Shown here: positions 25,499 to 34,456 of the stretch, piece by piece
How positions within the stretch are numbered: position 1 is the stretch's first letter
Layout of the letters: every line of letters begins with the position of its first letter
NCBI GenBank assembly: GCA_016709765.1
Contig: JADJMD010000014.1
Location: 124,001-188,000, forward strand
Origin: Ignavibacteriales bacterium
GTDB taxonomy: Bacteria > Bacteroidota > Ignavibacteria > Ignavibacteriales > Ignavibacteriaceae
Length of the DNA: 64,000 bases
Direction of reading: 5' to 3'
The notes under the pieces: model-generated
Seen by the model: the letters and a program-made list of their open reading frames with translations, nothing else
The model's database searches: none
What the model was told of the DNA's origin: nothing
Translations under genes and position numbers: made by a program

Positions 25499-26542
25499 AT
25501 GTTCAAAAAATCGGCTTTTCTTCTATCAACTCTTATAATACTTAGCACATCATTGCAAGCACAAACCGTAATTGCAAAATATGCCGGTGAGTTTATGGCT
25601 CTTGGTGTTGGCGGGCGAGCGCTTGGAATGGGAGGCTCATTTGTTGCCGTTGCTAACGATGTTACATCAGGTTATTACAACCCTGCAGGGCTTGCAAATA
25701 TCAATTATCCGCAGTTTGCTTTAATGCACTCAGAACAATTTGGCAATTTAGTTAATTACGATTACGGTGCGGTAGCTATTCCATTTCAGGAAGATATGAG
25801 TTTTGGATTAAGCGTTATGAGACTTGGTGTGGATGGAATTCCTGATACAAGAGAAGCGTTAGTGAATCCCGAAGGTAATGTGGTTTATGATATTACCGAT
25901 CCAAGAAACAGAATTAATCCTTCCTTAATTAATGAATTCAGCAATCAGGACTGGGCATTTTATTTAACATTTGCTAAAAGACAAACAGAAGATTTTTATT
26001 GGGGAATTAATGCAAAAATTATCAGAAGAGATTTAGCTGAGTATGGCGCAACCGGAATTGGTTTTGATGTTGGCGCTTATTATACACCAATGGAAAATTT
26101 ATTTCTTGGCGCTAATCTGCAAGATGCCACAACAACCTTAGTGGCTTGGAGCACAGGTAGAAACGAACTTGTATCACCAACTTTAAAAGTTGGCGCGGCG
26201 TATAAAGTTGTAGAATTTCTTGGTGGATACATTATGCCAGCTTTAGATTTTGATATTAGATTTGAGAACAGACAATTTGCCTCAAACTTTAATGTTGGTC
26301 CCGTTAGTTTTGATATGCACGCCGGAATAGAATACACATTTCAGAATTTAGTTTATGTTAGAGGCGGATATAATGACGTTAAACAATTTACAGTTGGTGC
26401 GGGAGTAAAATTACCAAAACTTAATATTGATTATTCTTTTGCAAGATTTAATGAATCAGCAGTAGAAAGACTAGACGATTCTCATAGAATATCAATAACG
26501 TTAACTTTAGAAGAACCAAGATTTTTAAGAAGCGGTTCTTAA
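25499..26542 (+). CDS. PorV/PorQ-family outer-membrane protein
   Basis: A 347-residue outer-membrane barrel of the FadL-like PorV/PorQ family. After a signal peptide (ending LQAQ) comes AGEFMALGVGGRALGMGGSFVAVANDVTSGYYNPAGLANI, the signature of the family. The rest alternates beta-strands and ends in ISITLTLEEPRFLRSGS. PorV shuttles T9SS substrates to the surface attachment machinery. Ignavibacteria carry several paralogues and this copy has no Por genes adjacent, so its exact role is not certain. It is followed by a bidirectional terminator. Confidence 0.88.
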   Translation: MFKKSAFLLSTLIILSTSLQAQTVIAKYAGEFMALGVGGRALGMGGSFVAVANDVTSGYYNPAGLANINYPQFALMHSEQFGNLVNYDYGAVAIPFQEDMSFGLSVMRLGVDGIPDTREALVNPEGNVVYDITDPRNRINPSLINEFSNQDWAFYLTFAKRQTEDFYWGINAKIIRRDLAEYGATGIGFDVGAYYTPMENLFLGANLQDATTTLVAWSTGRNELVSPTLKVGAAYKVVEFLGGYIMPALDFDIRFENRQFASNFNVGPVSFDMHAGIEYTFQNLVYVRGGYNDVKQFTVGAGVKLPKLNIDYSFARFNESAVERLDDSHRISITLTLEEPRFLRSGS

Positions 26543-26566
26543 GTTTTTGTACAACGAGACGGAACA

Positions 26567-26604
26567 AAAAAATCCTTATTCGCTTTTATGAATAAGGATT
26601 TTTT
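26567..26604. terminator. Bidirectional terminator between convergent genes
   Basis: An A-run plus TCCTTATTC pairs with GAATAAGGA plus a T-run around an 8-base loop (26567-26581 with 26590-26604). The A and T runs on both sides allow termination of the PorV-like gene (plus) and the TlpA gene that ends at 26625 (minus). Confidence 0.85.
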
Positions 26605-26624
26605 ATTTTAAATCAGATTTAAAA

Positions 26625-27155
26625 TTACTTTAACAATTCTTTAATCTTGTTCACATAAGTATCTTTTGGAACAAGCCCAACATGTTTATCAACCACATTT
26701 CCTTTTTTATCAATTATAAAAGCTGTGGGTATTCCTTCAATACCACCATATGCTGAAACTACTTTTTCATCACCATAAACAATAGGATAATTTATTCCGT
26801 AGCTTTTTACAAAACTAGGAACATCTTTTATTGTTTTTTCACCATCTAACGAAATACCAATTATAATAACATCTTTAGTAAAATCATTTTGAATTGAAAC
26901 AAGATCAGGGATTCCTTTTCTGCATGGAGGGCACCATGTTGCCCAAAAATCTATTATTACAACTTTACCCTTATAATCAGAAAGCTTTATAGTCTTACCT
27001 TCAAATGATTTTAACGAAAAATCAGGTGCTTTATCACCATCAGGATTATTAATACTATTTTCAGAATTAACTGGCTTTCCTTTTGTGTTATTATTTTCAA
27101 TGCTAAAAGTATTTATACTTAACGTAATTAAAATTATCAAAACTAGTTTTATCAT
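26625..27155 (-). CDS. TlpA/ResA-like thiol-disulfide oxidoreductase
   Basis: A 176-residue exported thioredoxin-fold protein. Residues 2-18 form a signal peptide or anchor. APDFSLKSFEGKTIKLSDYKGKVVIIDFWATWCPPCRKG contains the active-site Cys75-Pro-Pro-Cys78. GIEGIPTAFIIDKKGNVV holds the cis-proline loop. Such proteins reduce disulfides in the periplasm, often for cytochrome c maturation. The neighbours give no cytochrome context. It is preceded by a small membrane protein 20 bases upstream on the same strand and may share a transcript with it. Confidence 0.9.
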   Translation of the reverse strand: MIKLVLIILITLSINTFSIENNNTKGKPVNSENSINNPDGDKAPDFSLKSFEGKTIKLSDYKGKVVIIDFWATWCPPCRKGIPDLVSIQNDFTKDVIIIGISLDGEKTIKDVPSFVKSYGINYPIVYGDEKVVSAYGGIEGIPTAFIIDKKGNVVDKHVGLVPKDTYVNKIKELLK

Positions 27156-27175
27156 ATCTTCAGTTTCCTTTCATT

Positions 27176-27403
27176 TTAGGATTTATCTTGCAGAGTTATT
27201 TTGTATAGGCGTATAATTTGGGGGTACGGACCCTCTTCAGGTTCAGTTCTGGTATTATTAACAATAAAAAATACAATTAAAGTGATTATTGTAATTACAG
27301 TCCAAATTGTACTTTTTAACTTTGGGTCCATACCAGGTTTTTTATCAACAACCTGTTTACCGATTTTTCGTTCACGATTTATATTATTGTTTTTTTTTGC
27401 CAT
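27176..27403 (-). CDS. Small single-helix membrane protein, unknown function
   Basis: A 75-residue protein with a basic N-terminus (KKNNNINRERKIGKQ), one transmembrane helix at about 31-47 (IWTVITIITLIVFFIVNN) and a short periplasmic tail. It lies 20 bases upstream of the TlpA gene, same strand. No family is recognised. A longer antisense reading frame on the plus strand is judged a shadow. The gene is supported only by frame, hydrophobic profile and position. Confidence 0.55.
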   Translation of the reverse strand: MAKKNNNINRERKIGKQVVDKKPGMDPKLKSTIWTVITIITLIVFFIVNNTRTEPEEGPYPQIIRLYKITLQDKS

Positions 27404-27523
27404 AACTCAATCTGTTTGATGCCTAATTTATTTATTGGTTTCGCTAACATAAAAATGAAAGGTTAAAATTAAAAGAGATTATAAGGTAGAAATTATTCCG
27501 ATTTCTATATTGTGATCTAAATT

Positions 27524-28285
27524 CTACTCGGCTTCGGCTTCACAAAAAGAAAAAATGTGACTGTTGAAAGCTTTAAGTTCAATAAATAATCCTTTTTCAG
27601 AAATTTCTTTTACTGATCGTTTATAATTGATGTTATTAATAAGATCTGATAGAATTATTTCGTCAGAATCGGATTTTATTTCAAACTTTAGCCTACACCG
27701 CGATGTGGAATTATTATAATTTACAACAACTATTCTCAAATCATTACCTAAACGCCATTCCCATGCAAGTAAATTATCATAAGTATAATCATTTTCAGCC
27801 ACAGAATGCGGCTCGAGTAGTTTCCAATTTCCATTTCTAAAAACTTCTGCTTTTGTGATTTTAAAAAGATTACGATAAAATTCCTTAATCTTTTCATCTT
27901 GCTTTTCTTCAGGTTCTCTACCAAGCTGAACAGGTAATTTTACTTTTTTACCATCGCATTGCCCATCAAAATAAAAAGTAATACCGGAAATCGTACTTGC
28001 AACCACGGCAGCAGCAATTGATCTTTCTCTACCAAATTTTACTAACGCACGATCTTCATCGTGATTTTCTAAAAATCTAACTGATTTTTCCTGATAGGTA
28101 ATTTCAGCTTGTAAATGCTCCTTAATACTATGAATATTACCCGCGATCAGTCTATCCGTTAACCGTTTATCATAAGTAAAATCGAATCCAAGATTTTGCA
28201 ACTGCCATTCAAGGTCCCAATAAGTTTCTGCTATAAAAATAAAATCATCCTTTTTTTTTTTACTGCGGTGATAGCTTCTTCCCAA
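27524..28285 (-). CDS. GH13 alpha-amylase-family protein, C-terminal part (frameshifted)
   Basis: The C-terminal half of a GH13 enzyme. From the lysine run onward it continues the amylase barrel: DDFIFIAETYWDLEWQLQ holds the general-acid glutamate (region III) and RFLENHDEDRA the region IV HD motif. A beta-domain follows. The apparent ATG at 28285 and the MGRSYHRS start are artefacts: the true reading enters from the upstream fragment through the A10 run at 28251-28260. One extra A would join the two into a single protein of about 500 residues. This is either a sequencing error, a real frameshift mutation, or slippage. Confidence 0.7.
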   Translation of the reverse strand: MGRSYHRSKKKKDDFIFIAETYWDLEWQLQNLGFDFTYDKRLTDRLIAGNIHSIKEHLQAEITYQEKSVRFLENHDEDRALVKFGRERSIAAAVVASTISGITFYFDGQCDGKKVKLPVQLGREPEEKQDEKIKEFYRNLFKITKAEVFRNGNWKLLEPHSVAENDYTYDNLLAWEWRLGNDLRIVVVNYNNSTSRCRLKFEIKSDSDEIILSDLINNINYKRSVKEISEKGLFIELKAFNSHIFSFCEAEAE

Positions 28286-29022
28286 AACTCTTTATCGGGT
28301 TTTTCAAATCCATACTTTTTAAGTACGCCAATCCACGTGTTATAAAAAATATTATTAAGCGGAAGCATTGCCATATCGCATCTTACACCGTCACATAAAT
28401 CAGTAAGTTCAATTAAAACAGAAGTAAGATAATTACGTGCTTCTGTGCTGTAAAAGTTTACTTGTGCGGTGTCTTTCCATGGGGGGAACAATGGATCTCT
28501 TCCGTGGGCAAGATATTCATTACTGTTATCAGGTGAAGGATAAAATGTGTAAGGATCATTTTTAAAAATATATTCATCCGCAGGAAGAAAAATTTCTTTG
28601 TTTGTCCATATCAAAGATGATTTAGCGCTAAAGTGATTACAAATAAAATCAAGTATAAGATTAATCCCAGCATCATTTAATCTTTTCTTAAAAGATAATA
28701 AATCTTCTTTATTTCCCAATAAAGGATTTATCTCATACCTATCGATTGAATAGGGTGAGCCAATAACATCCTCTTTCTTCCAATCTTTTAATGCGTCGTT
28801 GTATGATGAAATTAGTTCGGGCTCAAAACAGTATTCATCTATTACAGATTTATTATTATCCCAAACACCCATAAGCCAAATCATATCAATACCGAGCTCT
28901 TTCCACTTGGTAAATTCATCATCGGGTATAGTTGAGAGTTTACAGTAGTTCCCAAATCGTTTTATCCATACCCGGGCATTTATCTCCAATAATCTTGGAT
29001 TTTTACTTAGTTTCATTTCCAC
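28231..29022 (-). CDS. GH13 alpha-amylase-family protein, N-terminal part (frameshifted)
   Basis: The N-terminal half of the same GH13 enzyme, without a signal peptide. LGIDMIWLMGVWD starts the barrel, LILDFICNHFS is region I (Asp...Asn-His) and CDGVRCDMAM is region II with the nucleophile aspartate. The frame runs AITAVKKK and then departs into RMILFL after the A10 run. Joined with 27524-28285 it makes a cytosolic GH13 related to enzymes acting on alpha-glucan or sucrose-type substrates; the substrate cannot be assigned. It starts 47 bases after the region upstream of the envelope cluster, and no operon partner is seen. Confidence 0.75.
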   Translation of the reverse strand: MEMKLSKNPRLLEINARVWIKRFGNYCKLSTIPDDEFTKWKELGIDMIWLMGVWDNNKSVIDEYCFEPELISSYNDALKDWKKEDVIGSPYSIDRYEINPLLGNKEDLLSFKKRLNDAGINLILDFICNHFSAKSSLIWTNKEIFLPADEYIFKNDPYTFYPSPDNSNEYLAHGRDPLFPPWKDTAQVNFYSTEARNYLTSVLIELTDLCDGVRCDMAMLPLNNIFYNTWIGVLKKYGFEKPDKEFWEEAITAVKKKRMILFL

Positions 29023-29469
29023 TTAACTGTTAACAAATTATATTTATCGAAAGATGTACTTTAAAGATAGAAATAAATTAAATATCAAATTATAGATTCA
29101 AAAACATATTAAATAATTAGGATTCTTCAGGTAATAATTACGGAATTGTAAAGAATTTTTAACCTATTGTAGAAAATTGGAATACTTTACAAAATATTTA
29201 ATTTGGATCGAACAAATTATTGTCTGGTAATTCAATATTTTTAGGCTTAAAATTATTATGCGTTATTAAATAGCTCTTTAATTAATTGAAATTGATGCTT
29301 TTAAATTGATTAGTTTAATCCGCTAAAAAAGATAATTCGAAACACAAAAAACAATTAAAGGAGTATTGGTATGATAATTGTCTTAAACACAATCCGTTTT
29401 GGTTAGTTGAAAATTAATTTTATGCATTTTCTATAAATATAGTTTTATAAAGAAATTTTGAGGAGACTG
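29023..29469. other. Intergenic region with a possible 11-codon leader
   Basis: About 450 AT-rich bases between the divergent amylase and envelope-cluster genes. The only notable feature is a short reading frame at 29371-29406 (MIIVLNTIRFG) with AAAGGAG placed 7 bases before its ATG. The region probably holds promoters for both sides, but no clear -35/-10 pair stands out. No tRNA, riboswitch or repeat is recognised. Confidence 0.4.
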
Positions 29470-30453
29470 ATGTCAAACACAACTATTAAACAAAAAGACA
29501 ATACAACAAAAAGTCTTTTAAATCCTGATGTAGCGAACAATGAACTTGAGTTAGAACTTGAGGAATACACAAAATCCGCAATAAGAAATATTAAGTTTAC
29601 AATAATATTAAAACCCGCTATAATATCATTTCTTGCACTATTTATATCATTTTATTTGGATCTATCAGAAGTGCCAATTTTAGGTAATATTACAATTGAT
29701 CTTGCAAAATCGCTTTTTCCTTCATGGCAGCCTGCAACTGGTGATATTGTACCGTTTAAATTTTGGTGGCTTCCATTGGTTGCTTATTCTTTTTTTGTGT
29801 TGATCTCATTTTTTGCGTACAATAAATTAAAATTAGAAATAATACGTACTCCTGCTTCAGGCACAATTGATAGGATAATTAATTCCTACACAAGTATTAT
29901 TGATAGTTTAGCAACAGCACTACCACTTATAGGCGCAGCTATACTTTTAATAAGCATTAAACTTGGCGAAGAAATATTTTTGGGATTATCAGTTCCATTT
30001 GAAGTAAAAGCTCTGATTGTACTTGCACTTGGAAAATTATTTGAACCAGTGTTAGATCAACTTGGTGTTGAATTTCAAACAGTTGTAAATCATGTTTCTG
30101 ATATTAGAGACAAATATTTTTCAAGAATTCAGGTTGAAAACTCTAAAAATATTTTAAAACAACTTAATAGCGGCGGTGCTGGAGTTGGCGGAAAAGAATT
30201 ATCATTAGCGGATGTTGAAAAATTTAAATTGTTAGTTGAGCAATCAGCAAAACTTAGCGAAATAATGAACAAGAATTTTACATCGATAAGTGTACTTGCA
30301 GATAAAGTAAATCAGATTGAAGGCGTGAGTTCACAAAAAATTGTTGAACTTAACGGATTAGCAAATGCATTAAATCAGGCTTCACGATCATTAGGTGATG
30401 AGAAAACATTAACCGGATTAAAACATTTAGAAGCAATTGTATTAAAGAAATAA
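29470..30453 (+). CDS. Four-helix inner-membrane protein with cytosolic coiled tail (possible GldL-like partner)
   Basis: A 327-residue protein. Helices are predicted at about 39-60 (IILKPAIISFLALFISFYL), 100-118, 150-167 (ALPLIGAAILLISIKLG) and 178-195. The last 110 residues are hydrophilic and coiled (KFKLLVEQSAKLSEIMNKNF, LNGLANALNQASRSLGDE). The start at 29470 is set by AGGAG 6 bases upstream; a frame from TTG 12 bases earlier is unlikely. It is followed 14 bases later by a GldM-like protein. Family is not recognised outright; the motor-like reading is inference from architecture and neighbours. Confidence 0.7.
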   Translation: MSNTTIKQKDNTTKSLLNPDVANNELELELEEYTKSAIRNIKFTIILKPAIISFLALFISFYLDLSEVPILGNITIDLAKSLFPSWQPATGDIVPFKFWWLPLVAYSFFVLISFFAYNKLKLEIIRTPASGTIDRIINSYTSIIDSLATALPLIGAAILLISIKLGEEIFLGLSVPFEVKALIVLALGKLFEPVLDQLGVEFQTVVNHVSDIRDKYFSRIQVENSKNILKQLNSGGAGVGGKELSLADVEKFKLLVEQSAKLSEIMNKNFTSISVLADKVNQIEGVSSQKIVELNGLANALNQASRSLGDEKTLTGLKHLEAIVLKK

Positions 30454-30466
30454 AAAAGATTTTAAA

Positions 30467-31414
30467 ATGATTAATAAAAACAGAGACAGTAAATTTGTTA
30501 TTTACCAGGTGCTCTATATTTTCGTTATAACAGTACTTGCATTAAAAGGTGCAGATCTAGATTTGCGAAGAGTTGCATTAGAAGAGGATACAGTTCAAAA
30601 AGAAGTTAGAGACTCTTTGATGGCAGTTTTGGATTCACTTTATGCACTTGGTATAGACTTTTCAATTAAAATTGATCCGAATGTTGTTGTTGAGAACGAA
30701 CAGATGAGACAACAGTTAGCAGCCCTTAATAAAAGATTAGAAACAATTAAAGATTATGTTCCGCCTCCACCACCCGAAGAAATGAAAGAAGAAATAGTTG
30801 AAGAGCAAACAAAATTGCCTTCGCCAATTTCTAACAAACAAACTTACATTCAGCATACTTGGAATATCGCTAGGAATACCGGAACAGTGCCTGTAAGTAT
30901 TTATGATCCAAAAAATACAAATACACCAATTGCAGTTGTGCCTGCCGGGCAGGAAAAGAAATTCGATCTCACTGATCAAACAGAAGTTATAATAAAATTT
31001 GGATCGCAGGAAGAAAGAATAAAAGTTCTTCCAAACAAAGTACCGGAAATTAAAATTGAACGCGTAACTACAAAAATGAATTCAGCAGATATTTATGTTA
31101 AAGATTTGCAACGTATAACAGCATTTAAGGTTACTATTGTGGATCAAAGACCGGATCAGCTTAAAGTTACCTATGCAGGTCCAATCTCTGTTTCCGGGCC
31201 AACAAAAGATAGTAACGGAAATTTAATCTATAATGTATCATTAAAAATCGCATCGACAGAAAATGCTTTTGATGACTGGTTAGATAAAAATGGCAATCTA
31301 AGAGAAGCTGATGGAAGATATAAAGTTAATTTCTTCTTCACAGCTGTTGATGAAAGATCAAAAGACAGAGTTCAAGTTGGTGACTCGTTCTTCTTTACAG
31401 AGTTTTCTAATTAA
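30467..31414 (+). CDS. Single-anchor periplasmic protein with GldM/PorM-like N-terminus
   Basis: A 315-residue protein with one helix near the N-terminus (about 11-27, VIYQVLYIFVITVLAL). The rest is periplasmic: a coiled segment (about 85-100), a proline/glutamate linker (VPPPPPEEMKEEIVEEQ, about 101-117) and two likely beta-sandwich domains. The N-terminal pattern, MYLV-like helix ending in LAL then an acidic helix, recalls GldM/PorM, the periplasmic shaft of the T9SS motor. Length is shorter than GldM (about 510) and the C-terminal GldM domains are not recognised. Operonic with the genes on both sides. Confidence 0.65.
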   Translation: MINKNRDSKFVIYQVLYIFVITVLALKGADLDLRRVALEEDTVQKEVRDSLMAVLDSLYALGIDFSIKIDPNVVVENEQMRQQLAALNKRLETIKDYVPPPPPEEMKEEIVEEQTKLPSPISNKQTYIQHTWNIARNTGTVPVSIYDPKNTNTPIAVVPAGQEKKFDLTDQTEVIIKFGSQEERIKVLPNKVPEIKIERVTTKMNSADIYVKDLQRITAFKVTIVDQRPDQLKVTYAGPISVSGPTKDSNGNLIYNVSLKIASTENAFDDWLDKNGNLREADGRYKVNFFFTAVDERSKDRVQVGDSFFFTEFSN

Positions 31415-31434
31415 TTATTCAGGTATATAGTAAA

Positions 31435-32607
31435 ATGAAAGCATCTAAGCTATTTGTTGTATTCTTAATTATTGTATTCAATCTCGGATTTAATTCTATC
31501 TATGCCCAGGAAGAAGAAGAGCAAATAAGATATTATCAAATGGAACCATTGGATGATAGTTTGTTCATAAATATTCAGGAAGTACTTTTTATTGATCCAC
31601 CTGATCCTAAGGCTGAGATAGTTGTCGATTTGAGAGATGCTAATAACCAAACTATTTCAATAAAAAGTGTTTTGTATCCTTTTCTTGCAGTTCCACCAGA
31701 ACTAAGAGCTAGAATAATCACATATCCGTTCAAATTAAATTTAGAGGAAGATATTAATTACGGAAGTGTTTTTACAAGAGTGTTTCAAAAGATTAGAATA
31801 AGTAAAGTTACGCAGCCTCCAACAAAAATGCAGATATCCCCTACTCTTGGTTATATAAATCCATTCTTTCAATTACAGGGAGGTGAGAGATTGGGATTAT
31901 CGTTAAAACAAGATGTTGGTTTATCTCTTGGTATCGGAACACCATATTCCGGTGCGCTAGAAACAAATATGATGGAAGTTAATTTCCATATACTTGGGGT
32001 AAAGGCTGGAATTTTTAGTCACATCGACGCTATGATTGAGGCAGTAAAAGATCAAAATCATAATAACGTAATTGTGAGTGAAGGTTTTCAAGTTAACTAT
32101 GTGGTTCCTTTCGGAAATTTTTTTGAATTTGGATATTTCAAAGCCACCTCGAAAATCAGTGATGATCGACGAAACAGATATCTTAACGTTACTGAAGGAA
32201 CAACAGTTCTAAATCCTGATTCAACTGCAAGATATCAAGCTAGAATTATTGATAACGAGCAATCTTATCTTAATTGGGAATTCCGTTATCCGATATCCGT
32301 ACTAGGATCTACCAGAGGCAGAGTTTATGTTGCTCAATATCTTGATGAGTGGCACTTTGGATTTGCCTTACGAGAAGCATCACTTGCTGGAAGTACTTTT
32401 GATCTTAGTTTTGATGGAATACCTCAAAGTAAATATCGCGAACCTCAGTACAATATCAATCTTTTAGTACAAAAGATAATGGAAGGATGGGGTTTTAGTG
32501 CCTTTGCTATTGGTCCATCTGCAAGTTTATCAAGACTAGATAGCGGCAGTTTTGGCTTTACAAAAATATTTGTGAACATTAGATTTAAAATCGGAACTTC
32601 GCTTTAA
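31435..32607 (+). CDS. Outer-membrane beta-barrel protein, unknown function
   Basis: A 390-residue protein with a signal peptide (ending NSIYAQ) and an acidic EEEEQ start. A plug or periplasmic domain of about 100 residues is followed by alternating amphipathic strands (PTLGYINPFFQLQGG, GIGTPYSGALETNMMEVNFHILGVKAGIF) to the end FVNIRFKIGTSL. This is typical of a barrel of about 12-14 strands. It sits 20 bases after the GldM-like gene and ends at a strong terminator, so it closes a three-gene trans-envelope operon: inner-membrane protein, periplasmic shaft, outer-membrane barrel. Confidence 0.75.
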   Translation: MKASKLFVVFLIIVFNLGFNSIYAQEEEEQIRYYQMEPLDDSLFINIQEVLFIDPPDPKAEIVVDLRDANNQTISIKSVLYPFLAVPPELRARIITYPFKLNLEEDINYGSVFTRVFQKIRISKVTQPPTKMQISPTLGYINPFFQLQGGERLGLSLKQDVGLSLGIGTPYSGALETNMMEVNFHILGVKAGIFSHIDAMIEAVKDQNHNNVIVSEGFQVNYVVPFGNFFEFGYFKATSKISDDRRNRYLNVTEGTTVLNPDSTARYQARIIDNEQSYLNWEFRYPISVLGSTRGRVYVAQYLDEWHFGFALREASLAGSTFDLSFDGIPQSKYREPQYNINLLVQKIMEGWGFSAFAIGPSASLSRLDSGSFGFTKIFVNIRFKIGTSL

Positions 32608-32623
32608 TAAAATCAATTATTTG

Positions 32624-32648
32624 AGCCCCGTATCTGACGGGGCTTTTT
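32624..32648 (+). terminator. Rho-independent terminator of the envelope operon
   Basis: AGCCCCGT (32624-32631) pairs with ACGGGGCT (32637-32644) around ATCTG and is followed by TTTTTATTTTT. The GC-rich 8-bp stem and T-run on the plus strand are a textbook terminator, 16 bases after the barrel gene stop. Confidence 0.9.
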
Positions 32649-32714
32649 ATTTTTAAACTTTTTGTCTGCTAATAATCTTCTTAACTTTACTTACAAAATT
32701 ATTCAAAGACGAAA

Positions 32715-33482
32715 ATGAAAAAACAAACTATTATACTGTGGATAGCTTCTTTTGTAATTGTATTTATGTCAGTTTACATAGCGAACATTCTTGATAAAGA
32801 ATATCCAATAACATCTACTTTTGGAATTGATGGCAAAAAAGTTTCTTACAGATTTGAGAAAGTGCATTATGGAAAAGATGATTATAATGTAATCATTCGT
32901 ACTGATGTTACAGAACTTACAGGAAAAGTTTTTTGGGAAAATTATGGTGATAGTTCTTGGCACTCAAAAGAATTAAAAAAATCTAATTTAATTTTATCTG
33001 GAAATATTCCAGCTTTGCAACCTGAACATAAACTAAATTATTATATTATACTTTATTACAAGGATAAGACATACACTTTACCACAAAATAAAAACTCAAA
33101 ATTAACTTTAACCTTTTTTGGAAAGATTCCATCAGTTATAAATGTACTTGAATATTTATTACTTTTTTCAGGTCTGATTTTAGCTATGAGAACGGGGTTG
33201 GAGTTTTTTAATGACGGAAAGAATTCAAAAAAGTTTGGTGTGTTAACTGTTGTAGTATTTTTAACTCTTATTGCATTAATAAATCCATTGTACCTTACTT
33301 ACAAGTTTGGATTTATGAATTCTTCAATACCGCCAATAAGCAGACTATTTATATGGGGTGATATAACCCTATTTACTTTATGGGTAGTGACACTAATAAT
33401 AATTTTTAGATCTGAGAAATTTAAATCTTTCCCGTTAGTTTCTTCAATCCTAACTTTATTAATTGTTGTGCTTTTTAGATAA
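32715..33482 (+). CDS. Polytopic membrane protein with periplasmic domain, unknown function
   Basis: A 255-residue protein. It has an N-terminal helix (about 5-24), an extracytoplasmic beta-rich domain to about residue 130 (VSYRFEKVHYGKDDYNVIIRTDV; TELTGKVFWENYGDSSWHS), and four C-terminal helices (about 135-155, 170-190, 212-230, 238-253). I do not recognise the family. It follows the terminator of the envelope operon and stands as a single gene, convergent with the phosphatase gene 6 bases away. Confidence 0.7.
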   Translation: MKKQTIILWIASFVIVFMSVYIANILDKEYPITSTFGIDGKKVSYRFEKVHYGKDDYNVIIRTDVTELTGKVFWENYGDSSWHSKELKKSNLILSGNIPALQPEHKLNYYIILYYKDKTYTLPQNKNSKLTLTFFGKIPSVINVLEYLLLFSGLILAMRTGLEFFNDGKNSKKFGVLTVVVFLTLIALINPLYLTYKFGFMNSSIPPISRLFIWGDITLFTLWVVTLIIIFRSEKFKSFPLVSSILTLLIVVLFR

Positions 33483-33488
33483 TAATAA

Positions 33489-34250
33489 TCATTCATTAAG
33501 AAGTTTTATAACTTCAGAATGGATTTCTTGATTCGATGCAACGATACTATTTCCAGTAGCAGGATCATTCGCTTGATAATCAGTTATCGTACCTCCTGCC
33601 CCGTTGATGATTGGAATTAATGCCATCGAATCCCAAACACTCATAATCGGATCGATCATAATATCAGCAAAACCTGTTGCCAATAAATAGTAGCCGTAAC
33701 AATCACCCCAGTTTCTATAAAGTTTAACTTTATTAGTTAGTTTGTCAAATGATTTTTGATTTTGATACTTGCCAATATTTAAATGATCAGTTGTTAGTAA
33801 AGTTGCTTCAGAAATTTTGGAACAATCTCTAACTCTGGTTTCAATTCCGTTTAATAAACAAATTTTATTATCGCCAATTAAAAATTCATTTAATATTGGA
33901 TGATTAATAGCGCCGATAATAGGTTTACCATTTTTTAGAAGGGCGATTAAGGTTCCAAAACTAAGTGCGCCGGAAATAAAACTTTTTGTACCGTCGATAG
34001 GATCAAGCACCCAAACATATTCAGCATCTGAATTGTAGTTACCAAACTCTTCACCAATAAGGCCATGACTAGGAAATTCTTTTTGGATAAGAGAACGCAT
34101 TTTTTCTTCCGCAAGTTTATCAGCAATTGTAACAGGAGATTGATCCAATTTGCTTTCAACGCTTATGGAAGTTCTAAAATATTTCCTGATAATAGGAGAA
34201 CTTTGGTCAACAAGTAACTTAAAGAAAGGGTTGAATTCATTTATATTCAT
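33489..34250 (-). CDS. Inositol-monophosphatase-family phosphatase (HisN/SuhB-like)
   Basis: A 253-residue cytosolic phosphatase. The family metal-binding motifs are complete: GLIGEEFG (Glu of motif 1), WVLDPIDGTKSFISG (motif 2) and VWDSMALIPIINGAGGTITDY (motif 3). KSFISG with the segment FGTLIALLKNG fits the histidinol-phosphatase (HisN) subgroup better than SuhB, but substrate cannot be settled from sequence by eye. It lies between the membrane-protein gene and tRNA-Ser and seems monocistronic. Confidence 0.88.
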   Translation of the reverse strand: MNINEFNPFFKLLVDQSSPIIRKYFRTSISVESKLDQSPVTIADKLAEEKMRSLIQKEFPSHGLIGEEFGNYNSDAEYVWVLDPIDGTKSFISGALSFGTLIALLKNGKPIIGAINHPILNEFLIGDNKICLLNGIETRVRDCSKISEATLLTTDHLNIGKYQNQKSFDKLTNKVKLYRNWGDCYGYYLLATGFADIMIDPIMSVWDSMALIPIINGAGGTITDYQANDPATGNSIVASNQEIHSEVIKLLNE

Positions 34251-34358
34251 AACAAAACCTAAAATAATATGCTATAAAATAGCCAAAATCAGTTTGTAGA
34301 AACAGCAAGTATAATTATATTTGGCACTCAAATTTGTTCTTATAAGTTAAACATTCTC

Positions 34359-34445
34359 GGAGAGTTGGCAGAGCGGTTGAATGCGGCGGTCTTGAAAACC
34401 GTTAAGGATGCAAGTCCTTCCGGGGTTCGAATCCCTGACTCTCCG
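34359..34445 (+). tRNA. tRNA-Ser (anticodon UGA)
   Basis: Acceptor arms GGAGAGT (34359-34365) and ACTCTCC (34438-34444) pair fully, followed by the discriminator G. The anticodon loop CTTGAAA at 34391-34397 gives TGA. A long variable arm (AGGATGCAAGTCCT) is diagnostic of serine tRNA, and GGTTCGAATCC is the T-loop. CCA is not encoded. TATAAG at 34341 may be the -10 element. The last 15 bases (34432-34446) recur near 57214 and 59414, so this gene is the probable attachment site for the islands downstream. Confidence 0.97.
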
Positions 34446-34456
34446 CATAAAATATT

